A DNA stretch of 64,000 nucleotides. Origin: Chiua virens. Taxonomy: Eukaryota; Basidiomycota; Agaricomycetes; Boletales; Boletaceae. The number at the start of each line of letters is the position of its first letter. Positions within the stretch are counted from its first letter, which is position 1. The DNA lies in contig JAHNUO010000016.1 in NCBI GenBank assembly GCA_019787685.1, forward strand, positions 62,001 through 126,000, given 5' to 3'. The notes under the pieces are model-generated. The model was not told the DNA's origin and made no database searches. It saw only the letters and a program-made list of their open reading frames with translations. Of the stretch, positions 47,201 through 59,400 are shown piece after piece. The translations under genes were made by a program, and so were the position numbers.

Positions 47201-50200
47201 AATCCGAGTACGATCCCATCACCGCGCTTCAAGTACCAGCACACATTTACGTTGCCATTGGGCCATTCGGTGATGTACGTCCCAGTTATTTCATACGTGC
47301 CTTGCTCTCACTCCGGTGTTATGTCGAAAAGACGAGCACAGTTGCTTGGAGAAGAAAAGGTTTTGTTGGTCATCGCCGATCGTACGGGAAACCTGATGGT
47401 CTATCTCGATCGACTGGAGGCTATACCCAATACAATTGCACGCAGCCGCGGAAAGCTTCTCAACCGTGAAAAAATTGGCCAGGATTTTTTGCTGGCGTAC
47501 GACGAATCAAAGAAGATTTTGGCGGTCGTCTCATCGTCACCTGACAAGGTGCGTGTTCGTTTCCATCACGCAGCCCTGCCACTGAGGTCGTTGGTTCACA
47601 GCTCCAACTGCACATTTTCATGTTTGACGATTCGCGCGGGTCCTTCCAAGCTTCGGGAAGCGCAATCAATTTACACAATTGGTACAATGACGCGGTGTCT
47701 ATTCGTCACACATGCTTTGTGAGCGGATGCGAAGAATTGGTGCTTGTTGACTCACAAGCTCAGGCAAGAGTGTTTTCTCTGGTGACGCTCCAGTTTCGGT
47801 ATGTCACTTTTTCTTTATTATACGAGTTTCGCTGATGAGTAATGGGAATAGGCCTGCTACACTTCAACTCGAGCAGATACCTCATAGCGTGAGCTCGACG
47901 CCCGACGGTGCTTGTCTGTTGGTCTCGCAGGCCCAAGGAAACGAGTTGACGATGACGGCTTATCATTGGAGTACCTTTGGCTCCTCTGAGGGAACCAAGC
48001 TTGACCTGGCACCTCTCACTATTGAAAACGGTCCAGTGGTCACGTCGTTGATTAACCGAACAGCGGTGCATGTTATCATACTTGATTTCGAGGCACATGC
48101 ATGTCGATCGCACGCGTTGGACATTACTCGCAAAATCACCGAGTTTACTTTCAAGCAAAAGGGTACACGGGGATCGTCTGCGCGACACGGCGCAGGGGCA
48201 GACGGAAATCCGACCGCACATAATTGTCTTATCGACTGTCATGCCGAAGTCTGGACGCGTTTCCCGGTCTTGCCAGCAGTCCAACGTGAAACGATTTCGT
48301 CGTCAAGCCTTCGCAGCGCACGGACGCTTGTGTTTGTGACGGATCGTGATTATGCGCGGTACGCAACTCACTTCGCGGATACGATCTCTAGCTTTGAGAG
48401 GGCAACGAAGAAGCCGACCGGGGATATCCTCAAGTCCATTCAAGTCTCAGCGGCGTCGTTTGCAGTGTTTGCTGCCGAATTATGTGGGGGTGGAATGCAA
48501 TCAAATGCCACGCAGAATCGTGCGTGGAACGTTTCAGCTTACCGTGCAGGCGAATGGCTCGTCGACTTCCTATGCTTGATTCCCATCCACCTTGCACTGG
48601 CCAAGGACAATCGATTCGTCCCACTCAAGGATGGAGTGTATTCGCCAGAGTTGGAGAGGTCTTTGTTGGGTGCGGACGTCAACCGCATCGTGGACAGCCT
48701 GTCGTTTGGGTGGTATGAATCGTTGTTCCAGTCATACATGGCATCCAAGGTGTGTGTTATGGCTCGCCTTTGGACAATGTTTTTCGATGCTTACGGTGTT
48801 GATTATACTAGCCCGTCCGAGTGGTGTCCTCGATGGGCGAACAGTCTGTCGGGAAGAGTTTTGCCTTGAACCATCTCGTCGATACTTCGTTTGCTGGATC
48901 GGCGATGCGTACGACAGAGGGCGTGTGGATGTCGGTGACACCGACAAAGGATGCACTTATCGTCGCACTCGACTTTGAAGGTCAGTCACGTATATCTCTT
49001 GAATGTTTTCATCCGCTCACGTCCCATTTTTCATCTTTAGGTGTGCACAGCATTGAAAGATCCGCTCAAGAAGACACGTTGCTCGTTCTGTTCAACACTG
49101 CTATCTCCAACCTGGTTAGTACGATGAGGTAGCTTGAACTGGATAGATCTCCTAACCAATGACGCTTCGTGTTGTAGGTCTTGTTCCGAAACAACTTTGC
49201 ACTGAGTCGAGATATTACTGGTCTCTTTCAGTCGTTCCAGTCGAGTTCCACAGTACTTGATCCAAAGGCGAACCCATCGTTGTTCCAGTCGACTTTGGTT
49301 ATTATTATCAAGGTACGTCTGCAGTGCTTCGACATGGTATCTTTTGTGTCGAGGAGGTTTGTTTGACGTGTGTTCTCTCTTTTCGACACTGTACAGGACG
49401 TCGTCGACTCGGACAAAGCCGAGATCGCAAAAGAGTGAGTTGTAGTTTCTTCATATTGAGCTCCTCACAATGACATTATTCGTTCGTAGATTCTCTCTGA
49501 AGTTCCAGCGGATCGTGCATGATGAACAAGAAGCGAATTTCATTTCTCGGCTTCACGCCGGGAAACTGAACATCATTCCATGGTAAGCCTCCCGCCAGCT
49601 AAGGAAATTGCGAGATCCACAACCCTTTGTTTCTCACAAGGCCTGTCATTGAATCCAAGGAGTTTTACAAGCTATTCCCTGCGTTGAAGCGAAGGTTAGA
49701 TCAGCAAGTGATCACTCATCGATCAGCGGGAGAGTTTTTGCACTTGATGAAGACGTTGATGGCCAAACTGAAGGCGAGTATAGTCCCTCCAAAGAAAAGA
49801 TGTCGTGTCGCGTAATTGATCCATGAACCTGCCCAGGCGAACGACTGGGGTGCTATGTCTCGTAAGCTCATATGCATGTTGGTTAATTTGATTATGACGA
49901 GTATTGCGTTTAGAAACGATGGCGGCTCACCGCGCACAACTGATTTCGACCCTCCTTGGTAACGCACTCGCATTTGGGTATGCGGAGATCCATCCAGAGC
50001 GTGAGCCTCTGAAGGTGAATCTGCGCTCGTTATCTGTTGTCTGTTGATTATGCCACTGACCTCGCCGGTGAAGAACCTGGATTCGGACATGCCTATTGAT
50101 ATGGAGGACACGCCTCACCAGCTCTTTCTCGGTAGCGGTGGAGACCAATCCGCCTCTTGCGATCGCACATTAACTGTCCTACGAACCGCCTGGGAAGGTT

Positions 50201-53200
50201 ATGAATCCCGCCAACACATCCCCGAAGAAGAATGGATGACAGGTTTAACCCAGCATCTCGAAAGAATTGTGAACCTGCGGGTCGCCCACGTTCGCGAATG
50301 GCTGGACCAGAACTTGTCGCGGTTCCAGGGAGCTGGCACCGCAAGTCACGCGAGTATCGACGAATTGAAGCGTCACTTTGAGAACTCGATCGTAGATTTG
50401 CGGGGGAACGTCCAACTTTGTGGGCTGGCGTGTCAGCTGCGGTGCGTACGGAGTCGGGTACACGAGGGCGCGCACGACTGTCAGTCTGACCATGCGTGCG
50501 TGCATGGATGTGATTTCTGTTTGGAGTTCGAGGTACCGGAGCATGAACCGTGTACGATGAGGTATGTGGCGATTTGAAATCCTGAATGTCCCCATGTCCG
50601 GTATTGAATATATTTATAGTGCTGGTCACGCGGAAAGGCACATGTATGCGTTGTCTTCAATGGCTTACGCTGAATGCTCACATTCCATTTCCTAGATGTG
50701 CCACGAATCAACATTTGTGTGGAAAGTCGTGCAAGTTTTCTGGGAAACATGGGTGCCTGGATATCTGTGCAAAGGTGTGTGCGTTCGACGAGTAGATTGA
50801 CTTTAAACTCACGGGAACAAAGGTCATCGATCACCCCGAAGAGGAGCATCTCTGTGTGGCTCCCGTACACGCTTGCGGGAAGGTATGTATGCGTCTCGCG
50901 AATTATTTTTTGAACGTCCGTGTGTGTTGATTCTGACGCGATACACACCTGGTAGACATGCGATCTATCCGATTTGCAATTGGTCGACGGGAGTGTATAT
51001 TCGTGCCCTGGGACGTGTCGAATCCCAAGGTAGTTTGTTTGTCTTGTTGTTACTCGTGCACGCACTAATCTATTTTTGAAGCGATACCGATCATTCCCTT
51101 CACCAATGTGATGCCCGCTTCTGCACCATCCAATGCCAGCTGTGCAAACGATTGTGCGCGGACCAGGACCATATGCATGGTCTTGACTCTAGTGCGACTC
51201 ACCTTTGCGGGTACGTCTAACATAGATAGAGGTGGCAGGAATCTGTCCTTAATCTGTGAACTGCAGACAAGAGCATTTGTGCATCGCCCTATGTGCTGCG
51301 CCCGGAATCTGCGCAATTGAAATGGCGCCGCACTCCATTGAGGCGACATTCACTGGTAGAAACGAGACATTCCAGTATACAAAGGTTCGTTTTTCCCCTC
51401 GGCAAAAAGACAGCTCACCTATCTTTTGATCTTTAATCAAGTACACTCAAGGTTTGTTCAAGCAATTAAACGTCTTTTCATGTCGACTGAGCTCCCTCAT
51501 TGTAGATGCGAAACGTTTGAAATGCATAAAGCCAATCCCGCCTGGAGCTACGCAGCACAAAGGACCTCATAATCATAGTTTGGACAAGAAAGTAGTCCAC
51601 TTTTGCCAAGCGAGGTATGGCACTGATCGCTCTGTACTTGCTCTTTCCCTCACGGTCATGTAGATGCGAAAACTGCAATTACTTTTGTACCTTACCTCTC
51701 GGTAGGTTTGAAAGTGGGTTAGCATGTTTCTGGCTCTAATGACGTGTTCAATCAAGGCCATCCTCAACAAGAGCACGAGACGCGTCATGGGTCCGTGTCG
51801 CGTACCCGCTGGACCGTGGATGGGTCAGACGACGTACCGCTCGAAATCGAAGGACGCAAGTTTTCCACGAACGACAAAGATGCTCCGATGATGTGCAACC
51901 TGATTTGCTCAGCAATGGGGCGACACATCCATATCGACTATTGTCGTGCGGACGACGAGGCAGCCTGCACTGGTAACCCAGAGCTGCAGCACCTCACAAA
52001 GAAGCTACACCCTGATCCCGACCGACCAAAGGATGTACTCACGCACAGTCTATTCTGGAAGCGTAGTGGTGAGTGCAATTCGGTTGCATACCTGTTGATC
52101 GTTTGTCTGAACACGGACAGGTTTCAAGGATCCATACTCGAGGGAGGAACGGGCCAACTTTGCAAAGTGGTATGTTCTTCTGGTTTTCCTTGGAGATGAT
52201 CGACAGCTGAAAAACTCCCACAGTGATGCTATGTGTCCAGGTACGAGGTGATCCCGCAGCCTTGGGATCTGTCTTACAAACTTGATCAACAGGCCCCGAA
52301 CACACGACTGCTGGCGGCGGTGCAGCCATTCCTTCTTGCTGCGTCTTACCGCATTTCCATGCACCTTTGGATCCCAATACCACAGCTGTCGGAACTGGTT
52401 ACGTCTCGCAAGATGGGCATCAATTTGCATGCAGGAATCCCGTCGTGATGCAACAAGCATTCCATGTGTGAGTGCATACATTTGCATCGTGCGTATACCT
52501 TGAGTGATTGAGTTGATTTTTGTCTTGGTAGGATCTTTGTCGCTGACTGGTAGGTTTTGTCTGATCCATACTTGGAAAGCACTACTCACCATCACCTTCA
52601 TCTGGTTAGTTCTGGTTCGATGAGTTATGATGATAGAAGGCCGCTGCCTAACACACCGGCGACCGCTCGAATCAGTGCTTATGCAGATAATCGATACGGC
52701 GCTGTCCTTTCTTCATTGCACAGTTTCTGGACAGCACGTGCAGCGGCAGTTGCGAACTCGAATGCTGCTCGACGGGATGCATACAGCGTGCTCCTGTTTG
52801 ACCATGGTGTTTCAGAGCCCATTGTGAATGATTTTGCAAGTACGCCAGATCAGTTATTGGGCGCTGTCCTCCAATGTGCTCGCTACGGCGATACCAATTT
52901 TTCTCTCGCAATTCAACAAGCGGGAGCAATTATGGAGCAACACTGGAATACAGAGAGGCAAGTACGGTGTCTTCTTTCAGTCCCTTGTTACCAACTAGCG
53001 AAACCCAGGTTGCCAGTCATCATCTTCCTGTCCGACGGTGAATGTAGCATCGAAGATGCAATCATGCAGGATTTGTGTCGCAGGGCTGTCCGACTCGGGT
53101 AAACCTCACCTACTTGTACATTAATCGATGCAAGAGCTGACATACTTTCTTTTCCGACCACAGAAAAGCGGTATCATTCCATGCGGTGTCGTTCGGTCCG

Positions 53201-53474
53201 GATGCCTCTTCGACATATCTACGTCGCATGGCCGACATTGCACGCGACGCACAGAACAATGCACCAAGGGATCCGCTAGCGCCGGCTGCTGCAACTATCC
53301 TTTCGTCGTACACACAGGCACTCGATACAGTGCGTGTCCAAGTCTTTTAAATTTCGGACTTGACTCCGTGATTCTAACGAGATTCGGCGTGCACCACACT
53401 AGGTCCAACTCGCGGAAACATTCCTGGGTATTGCAGAATCGTTGAGAAAGCCGAGAGGGGCACTGATGCACTGA
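44297..53474 (+). CDS. GB1-like GTPase / zinc-rich / vWA giant protein, copy III
   Basis: Same exons and domains as copy II, and almost identical at DNA level including introns, so the duplication is recent. Landmarks are the start MTQTSFKPPDIF, P-loop GEQSVGKS near 48,840, DFEG near 48,975, a Cys/His-rich region 50,410-52,440, vWA 52,530-53,340 and the stop at 53,472. Differences from II: a 72-bp in-frame deletion in the acidic N-terminus (SDSDNGNASL, about 44,550) and a 9-bp in-frame deletion at about 50,428. The latter removes one Cys-containing triplet (CGLACQLRC against CGLGCGECQLRC). A short tract (about 47,936-48,275) resembles copy I more than II. No stop or frameshift was found. Confidence 0.85.
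49774..49836 (+). other. GC-AG intron in copy III
   Basis: Same as 39,827-39,889: AAG|GCGAGT...CCCAG|GCGAAC. Confidence 0.6.
52958..53008 (+). other. 51-bp intron with GC donor, alternatively coding (copy III)
   Basis: As at 43,026-43,076: AG|GCAAGT...CCCAG, in frame and open. Confidence 0.65.
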
Positions 53475-53780
53475 GAGATGGGTTTTGGTCTTGTGTTGGA
53501 GGTTGCGTAGCTTGTAGTGTAAGATAACTGGTTGTGCCGTGTGCGCTGGTTGGAATAATTGAATGGTCTGGCTCCGATGTTCCATGTGCGGCTGACCTGG
53601 TCCTAGTGGGAGAGATGCATCAAGTAGAGCTTGCAGATGTGACGTCACATATCCGAATTCCGACGTTCTCAAACTTGTTCGCGGTCGAGGCTAAATTGAC
53701 CCAGTACCAAGCGCGTTCACCTTGAACCCATAAAGGTGAACCGGGTTCCCGCACAACAGTTATCCTCTACTACTACTATC
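53475..53780. other. promoter and leader of the metacaspase gene
   Basis: Third copy of the intergenic block, here with a small extra insertion (CCTAGTGGGAGAGATGCATCAAG region, 53,601-53,630) before the CRE-like palindrome. Confidence 0.7.
53640..53647. promoter_or_regulatory. CRE-like palindrome upstream of the metacaspase gene
   Basis: TGACGTCA within ATGTGACGTCACAT, 134 bp before the ATG at 53,781; a candidate site for ATF/CREB-type bZIP stress regulators. Confidence 0.55.
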
Positions 53781-55952
53781 ATGCTCCGAATAGCCAGGGA
53801 TGGCCGGTTCAAACAAAATTTATTCGCCTTGATAATCGGAATTGATGACTACACCAATTGTCAGAAGCTCGGTGGAGCAGTTGCAGATGCGAGGGCAATG
53901 AAGGAGTATTTGGAAGAAGATCCTCCGAGTGCCCGAAGATCAGATACGCACACTTTTCGACCACGATGCGACCCGTAGCATGATAATCAATGCCTTTGAG
54001 GATCTGCGGAATGATGAGCGGATCAAGAACGGAGACCCTCTCGTGATCTTCTACGCTGGACATGGAGGAGAACTTCCGGCCCCGACGTTTTGGGGATCAT
54101 GGGGGCTAACAGAAAGAACAATCCAGTGCTTACTTCCTCGGGATTATGAGCGTTCTGTCGTCCATCCGATTCCTGACCGCACGATTGGTGCCTTGATCGA
54201 GGACATCGCCAAGACGAGAGGAGATAACATTGTAAGTACCAATGTTACACCACATTCAAGTTATGTGATCAAACATGCTAACGATCATGGATAGACCGTC
54301 ATCTTTGATTGTTGCCATTCAGCTTCGGGTACTAGAGTCGATAATGAAGCATATACACCTCGCACCGTTGATCTTGGCAGTGATCCCATGATCCCGGTCG
54401 AACTCGATCATGACATATGGACAGGACGTGCTGGGAAAATCTCTTCTGGTTTCGCTTATCATGGTCTTCGGTCACACGTCCTTTTAGCTGCGTGCGGCGA
54501 GGGTGAGCTGGCATACGAGTATAAGGGGCGGGGCCAGTTTACTGCCGCACTTCTAGAAATACTCAAGAACTGCGCTCTCGACGATGTTACGTACGTCGAC
54601 GTCCTCGAGGGCATCCACTTGAACAGGTGACGTACCTTTGTCTTTATAAAGTGGGTTTCAATGCTCACGCAACTTCGACATGGTTAGACAAAATCCTCAT
54701 TGCGAAGGACTTAACCAGCATCGTGTCATATTTGATACGAGAGTACCGGCTGGTAGGCAAGTCCGCCATTCTGTTCGCATGGATAATGGTGGAAAATATG
54801 TCTTCGGGGCCGGGTTGGCACACGGCGTTTCACACGGTGTCGAGTTCACGCTGTATAACGAACAGAAGCGAATGCTGAGCGTTGCGACGGTTGACGAAAC
54901 TGCGGTAATCGAGGACTTCCAGACCACGCTATCCACACCATTGGATTTCACAGATGTTTCGTTTGCGAAGTTGACGCGCGTTGGCAATTTGCTTCTTTAT
55001 CTGAACAAGAGTGGGGACTCTCAGGTGCTCGAGGAGAGCTTCTGGAAGATAGACGTTAGTGCCTCGAAATTCCGGCTGGTAAAGGAAGTCAAACAGGCGA
55101 AGCTTGAAGTCGGGATGGAGAATTCGGAACTGGTTATTCTCAAGGTCCTGGATCCACAGTTGAAACGGTTCGGAATGAAAACGGTCTTCTTCAGAACAAC
55201 TCTCGATTGTCTTCCTCATGCTTTGAATGCTGCTGCGCACTACTACTGGTATCTCGATCTCATCAAGGAAAATGATCATATCGATACTAAAGACGGGGTA
55301 GTCGTCGAATTCTATCTCTTGCAGGAGTCGGATAGGGAGTACGATGAGTTTGGATTGCCACTCCTCGTGCCCGTTGAACCGGGGTTGTGTAGAAAGGATC
55401 CCGATGCGGAAATATCCACCGTCATCGATTTTGTTGTCGACCCAAGCGCACTCTACGGGGTTAAAGTCACGAACCACACGAAACGCGACTTGTATCTGAA
55501 TGCGTTCTTGTTCAATAACAGCAGTTTGAGCATAGGTGGGCAAGTTTATTGATCATTCCTCCGCCTCCATTCAGATTAATGTGACATATCTAGTCCCATG
55601 CTACACACAGCCCGGTCATACAAAGACCCCTGAGGCCCCACTCAAGAAGAATGGGGCGATCACAATCGGATATGGGCCTGGAGGGACATCCCCCTTTACC
55701 TATTCGTTGGAGGAGGGCCGAGATATTGACGTTGGATACCTCAAGTTTTTCTTTGCTACCCGGGCCGTCGATTTGTCTGACGTAGCGCAGTCGCCTCCAT
55801 TTTCGATGTATGTCCACGAACCGGTTCAGATTGACGATGATGCGCGCAAAGCAAGGTTGAAAGCGTCGTCGTCTACCCAGTCCTCCTCGCCCTCGGATAC
55901 CTGGTTCACTCTAGTCATACCTGTCGTGCAAAAGAGCAAGGCTGCAGTATAA
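53781..55952 (+). CDS. metacaspase-like peptidase (C14 family), frame interrupted once near its start
   Basis: The N-terminus MLRIARDGRFKQNLFALIIG continues IDDYTNCQKLGGAVADARAM, the usual start of mushroom caspase-domain proteins. The catalytic His motif is VIFYAGHGGE (about 54,050). The Cys motif VIFDCCHSASG (about 54,310) follows an intron at 54,232-54,294. Next are LLAACGEGELAYE, then after an intron (54,629-54,689) PHCEG, GLAHGVSHGVEFTLY and a long C-terminal domain ending TWFTLVIPVV. Near 53,922 one extra C in GATCCTCCGAG shifts the frame, leaving the protein cut at a stop about 50 bp later unless the base is an error. At about 55,543-55,573 a frame change needs an unusually short 31-bp intron (CAA|GTTTAT...CAG|ATT) or is a second lesion. 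It is the only full-length copy. Adjacent to the CHAT protease. Confidence 0.8.
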
Positions 55953-56451
55953 AGTACTGATAAGTGACTCGGAGCAAGAAGTGAATAACTATAACTTGTG
56001 ATTGTAATGGACGGTCCTTGCGGTGCTTCCAGAGTGACGCGTACCAGTAGCCTCGACTAGGAATTTAAAAAGTTCAAGGATAGAGCTGAATATGATGACA
56101 CTTGTATTGAACCTACGTTCTGATGAACCGTATTTCTAAGCGTGCATGCGTGATTCATTGCAAGTTACAGCGCTTGTGTCGTTCACGTCCGGTCGGAAAT
56201 GGATCATCTTGAATTCAAGTTGCTCCAGCTTAGTGGGATCACTCGGAATCGTCTTCATCAATTTCTGTGATAAGATTTTGCGTTGGCCTCCGAAAAGCAT
56301 TGTTGTTCTGGGTCTTATACATAACAGGAGTTCGTAGAGCGTTTGTAGTACAAATGTGACATTACTTACAGGCCAAAGAAAACAGTCATCCAAAAAAAAG
56401 AAAAGACTGGTACTGCGACTTCGAGCCTCTAGCGCAAAATGGTGCTGCCTT
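55953..56451. other. intergenic region between convergent metacaspase and TPR-CHAT genes
   Basis: 3' ends of both genes; no supported coding sequence or repeat. Confidence 0.6.
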
Positions 56452-59400
56452 CTAAAGACCTACATGGACAAATGGAAGCCACTCGACAATGGATGCGTTT
56501 GCCGCTTGAAGACGGCCCACAGCATCGTGTAGCGCCCGTGCAGCCAGCCGATAATCCGGCGACGTCGTGCCGTTTTGGAAAAGTTGCCCGTACACGTCCT
56601 TTGCCAGACGAGGTGCGACGCTATCCCCGATCGACCACATGGAACCAATCACACCTCCATACCCTGCAAACAACATTCCTGCTGTAATATGGATCGCCTC
56701 ATCGGACAGCTTCCCATCGCCCATCGCCGTCTGACAGGCAGACAAAAACGCAAGCCCGCCCTCGCGCACGCGAGAAAGAGAGATGATGTCTGAAACTTTT
56801 AAGCGATGCCGGTCAGCGAGACAGAGACCACTGTCGGCAGGGCTCGCGACATCTTGAACACCGTGACAGGCAAAATGAACCCAGTCTGCATCCTTCATCA
56901 TATCTAGTACTTCATCAATCGTACCAGAACAAGGTTCCACGAGCTTAATTTGTGTTGAGGTACAGCTCTGAATCGCTGCGTTGATGTGGCCCAACTCGGT
57001 GTGGACCCCTGGAAGCCGTGACTGACCATCTGAGGGCGGTTGTCGGACAGCGAGCAGGCACATCTCGTCATTAGGCGCTGTGTGCCCTTTGGTTGGTGTT
57101 ACAAGGACGCCGAGGGTCGGAACATACGACGAGACAACAAAATCGGATACTTTGTGTCCCGGGTCTGAGAATTGTTCACCATAGAGACCCGCGGCGTGGA
57201 TGGGAAGAAATGTAAAATATCCAGTTGGACACCAGAAAATGCGGGAGAGTTCTCCCGAGGACTATCCAGGGATATTACGAGTGAGCAAACAATGAACCAG
57301 TTGATGTAATGTCACACACCGAGAACGCCAGTGCATCGAGGACTGGTCTAACCACCCCGCTCCACAACACCGATAAGATCGATTCCCAGCGTAGCTGCTC
57401 CCGGCCCACACGGTGACCCTCCCTGTCCTCACGCGGTATTACATGGGCATCACCGAGCAAAATTCGTAACCCATTCTGAAGAGCCTTGGAGCGCACATGG
57501 GTGAAAGTGGGAAGAGGGACGTGGATAACATCTTCCTTGTCAGAAGGGATGATCAACGCGTCACAGCGTGTCTCTGCAGCATTGAGGATGACCACTGGAC
57601 CGGAGTGTGCTGAAGCACGGAGTTGAAAGTATTGTTTCTGGAGGAGGAACCGCTCAAAGCCAGGTAACTTTCGAATCTCCAGTAAAAGTTGATCGCGCTT
57701 GATTGCGAGCCTACGGTGCTCGTCAGCCTCCTGTTCCAAACGCCTTACGCCCTGCATTTCCTTCGATCGGGAGGACAGAGAGCTATCGCGAGTCACCGAG
57801 GCATGCTCCAATGCAATTGACAGTTGCCGAAGTTGAGTGGCATGGGCTGGGTGGGAAATGCGCAAGTCATCAAAGGAACTGCGAAGCTGGAACAATTCTC
57901 CCCATACCACAGAGCGACCCTGTTCAAGCCACTCCACGGCAAGCTCACGGTGCCCCAGGCCAAGAGCTGCAGCTGCCCCTTCCCGCACAACATCGCCACC
58001 TCGTAAAAGCTCGCTGTAACGATGGGAGAGCGACAGGCCTATCCATGCAATTTGAGGAAGGAGATCGATGGCAACCGAATATGCACGAAGGAGAGATGAG
58101 TGCCCAACAGTGCGAGCACACGAAATCCATCGCAATGATGCGTGGAATCGAGTGGTTGTGTGGCTGGTGGATGTAGACGCAGCAAGAGAGTAATGCGAGA
58201 TGGCTTGCTCGAGGTCATCCGATTCACCAAGATGCTTGAACCGAGTGAGCGAGCAAAGAGCAGCGTTGGTCAGAAAAACTGCTCTGCTCATGTGTCCTTC
58301 GGGAACTAGCTTCAAAGCCATCATGCATCTAGACATTGCTTGCTCCAGGTCACTTCGTTCGCCTAGCTGCTCGAAACGACTTCTTAGAGCGCTGCCGAGG
58401 TTCATGAGAGAGGTGGGTTTATCAGGGTGATCATCAGGGGTGAGGTCCAAAGCATCGTGCAACCTCGAAATGGCTAGCTCGAGGTCCTTCAGTTCTCCAA
58501 GGCGATCGAAACGAGCACTGTGGCAGAGCGCAAGGTTACACATGTATGCATGCTTGTTAGGGTGGTCATCTGGGATGAGGCTTATGGCATCTGCATGTTT
58601 CGCAATCGCCTGCTCAAGATCACTAAGCTCGCCGAGATGCTCGAAGCGACTCCTGAAGCATTGGGCGAGGTTGTCCAGATGTCCGTGTTTGTCTGCATGC
58701 CCAGCAGGGACGAGGTCTAAAGCATCCCTACATATCGAAATCGCTTGTTCAAGGTCGCCCGATTCCCCGAGGCGTTCAAATCGAGTTCGGAGGGAGAGTG
58801 TGAGATTGTGAAAACAGATAAGTTTGTCGGGGTGGCCTTCAGGTGTAATTTCTGTAGCATGCTTGCATTGCGAGATCGCTTGTTCGAGGTCTGTTAGCTC
58901 GCCAAGGCGCTCGAAACGAATCCTGAGACAAACGGCAAGATTATCCAGACACCGAGCCTTATCAGGATGGTCGTCGGGGATAAGCTGTAAGGCTTCCGAG
59001 TGCCGCGAAATCGCGTACTCGAGATCCTCTAGCTCGCCAAGGCGGCTGTACCGCATTTGAAAGCAGAGGGCAAGGTTACTGAGACTACCATGTCTATCGA
59101 CGCATTCTTCGGCCATTTGTTCCAAGGCACTCTTATGATTTGAGATTGCTTTTTCGAGGTCGTCGAGTTCCCCAAGGCGCTCAAAACGAGCAAAGTAACA
59201 AAGAGCGAGGCTGTGGAGAAAAGCGGGTTTGTTGGGGTGACCTTCAGGGGCGAGTTCGACAGCATTCCTATGCCATAAAATTCCATGCTCGAGGTCACTG
59301 AGTTGACCTACGAGCTTGAAACGAGCTCTGAAGGAGCTGGCTAGGTTGTTGAGGTATATGGGCTTGTCAGGATGACCATCAGGGACGAGTTCCAAGACGC

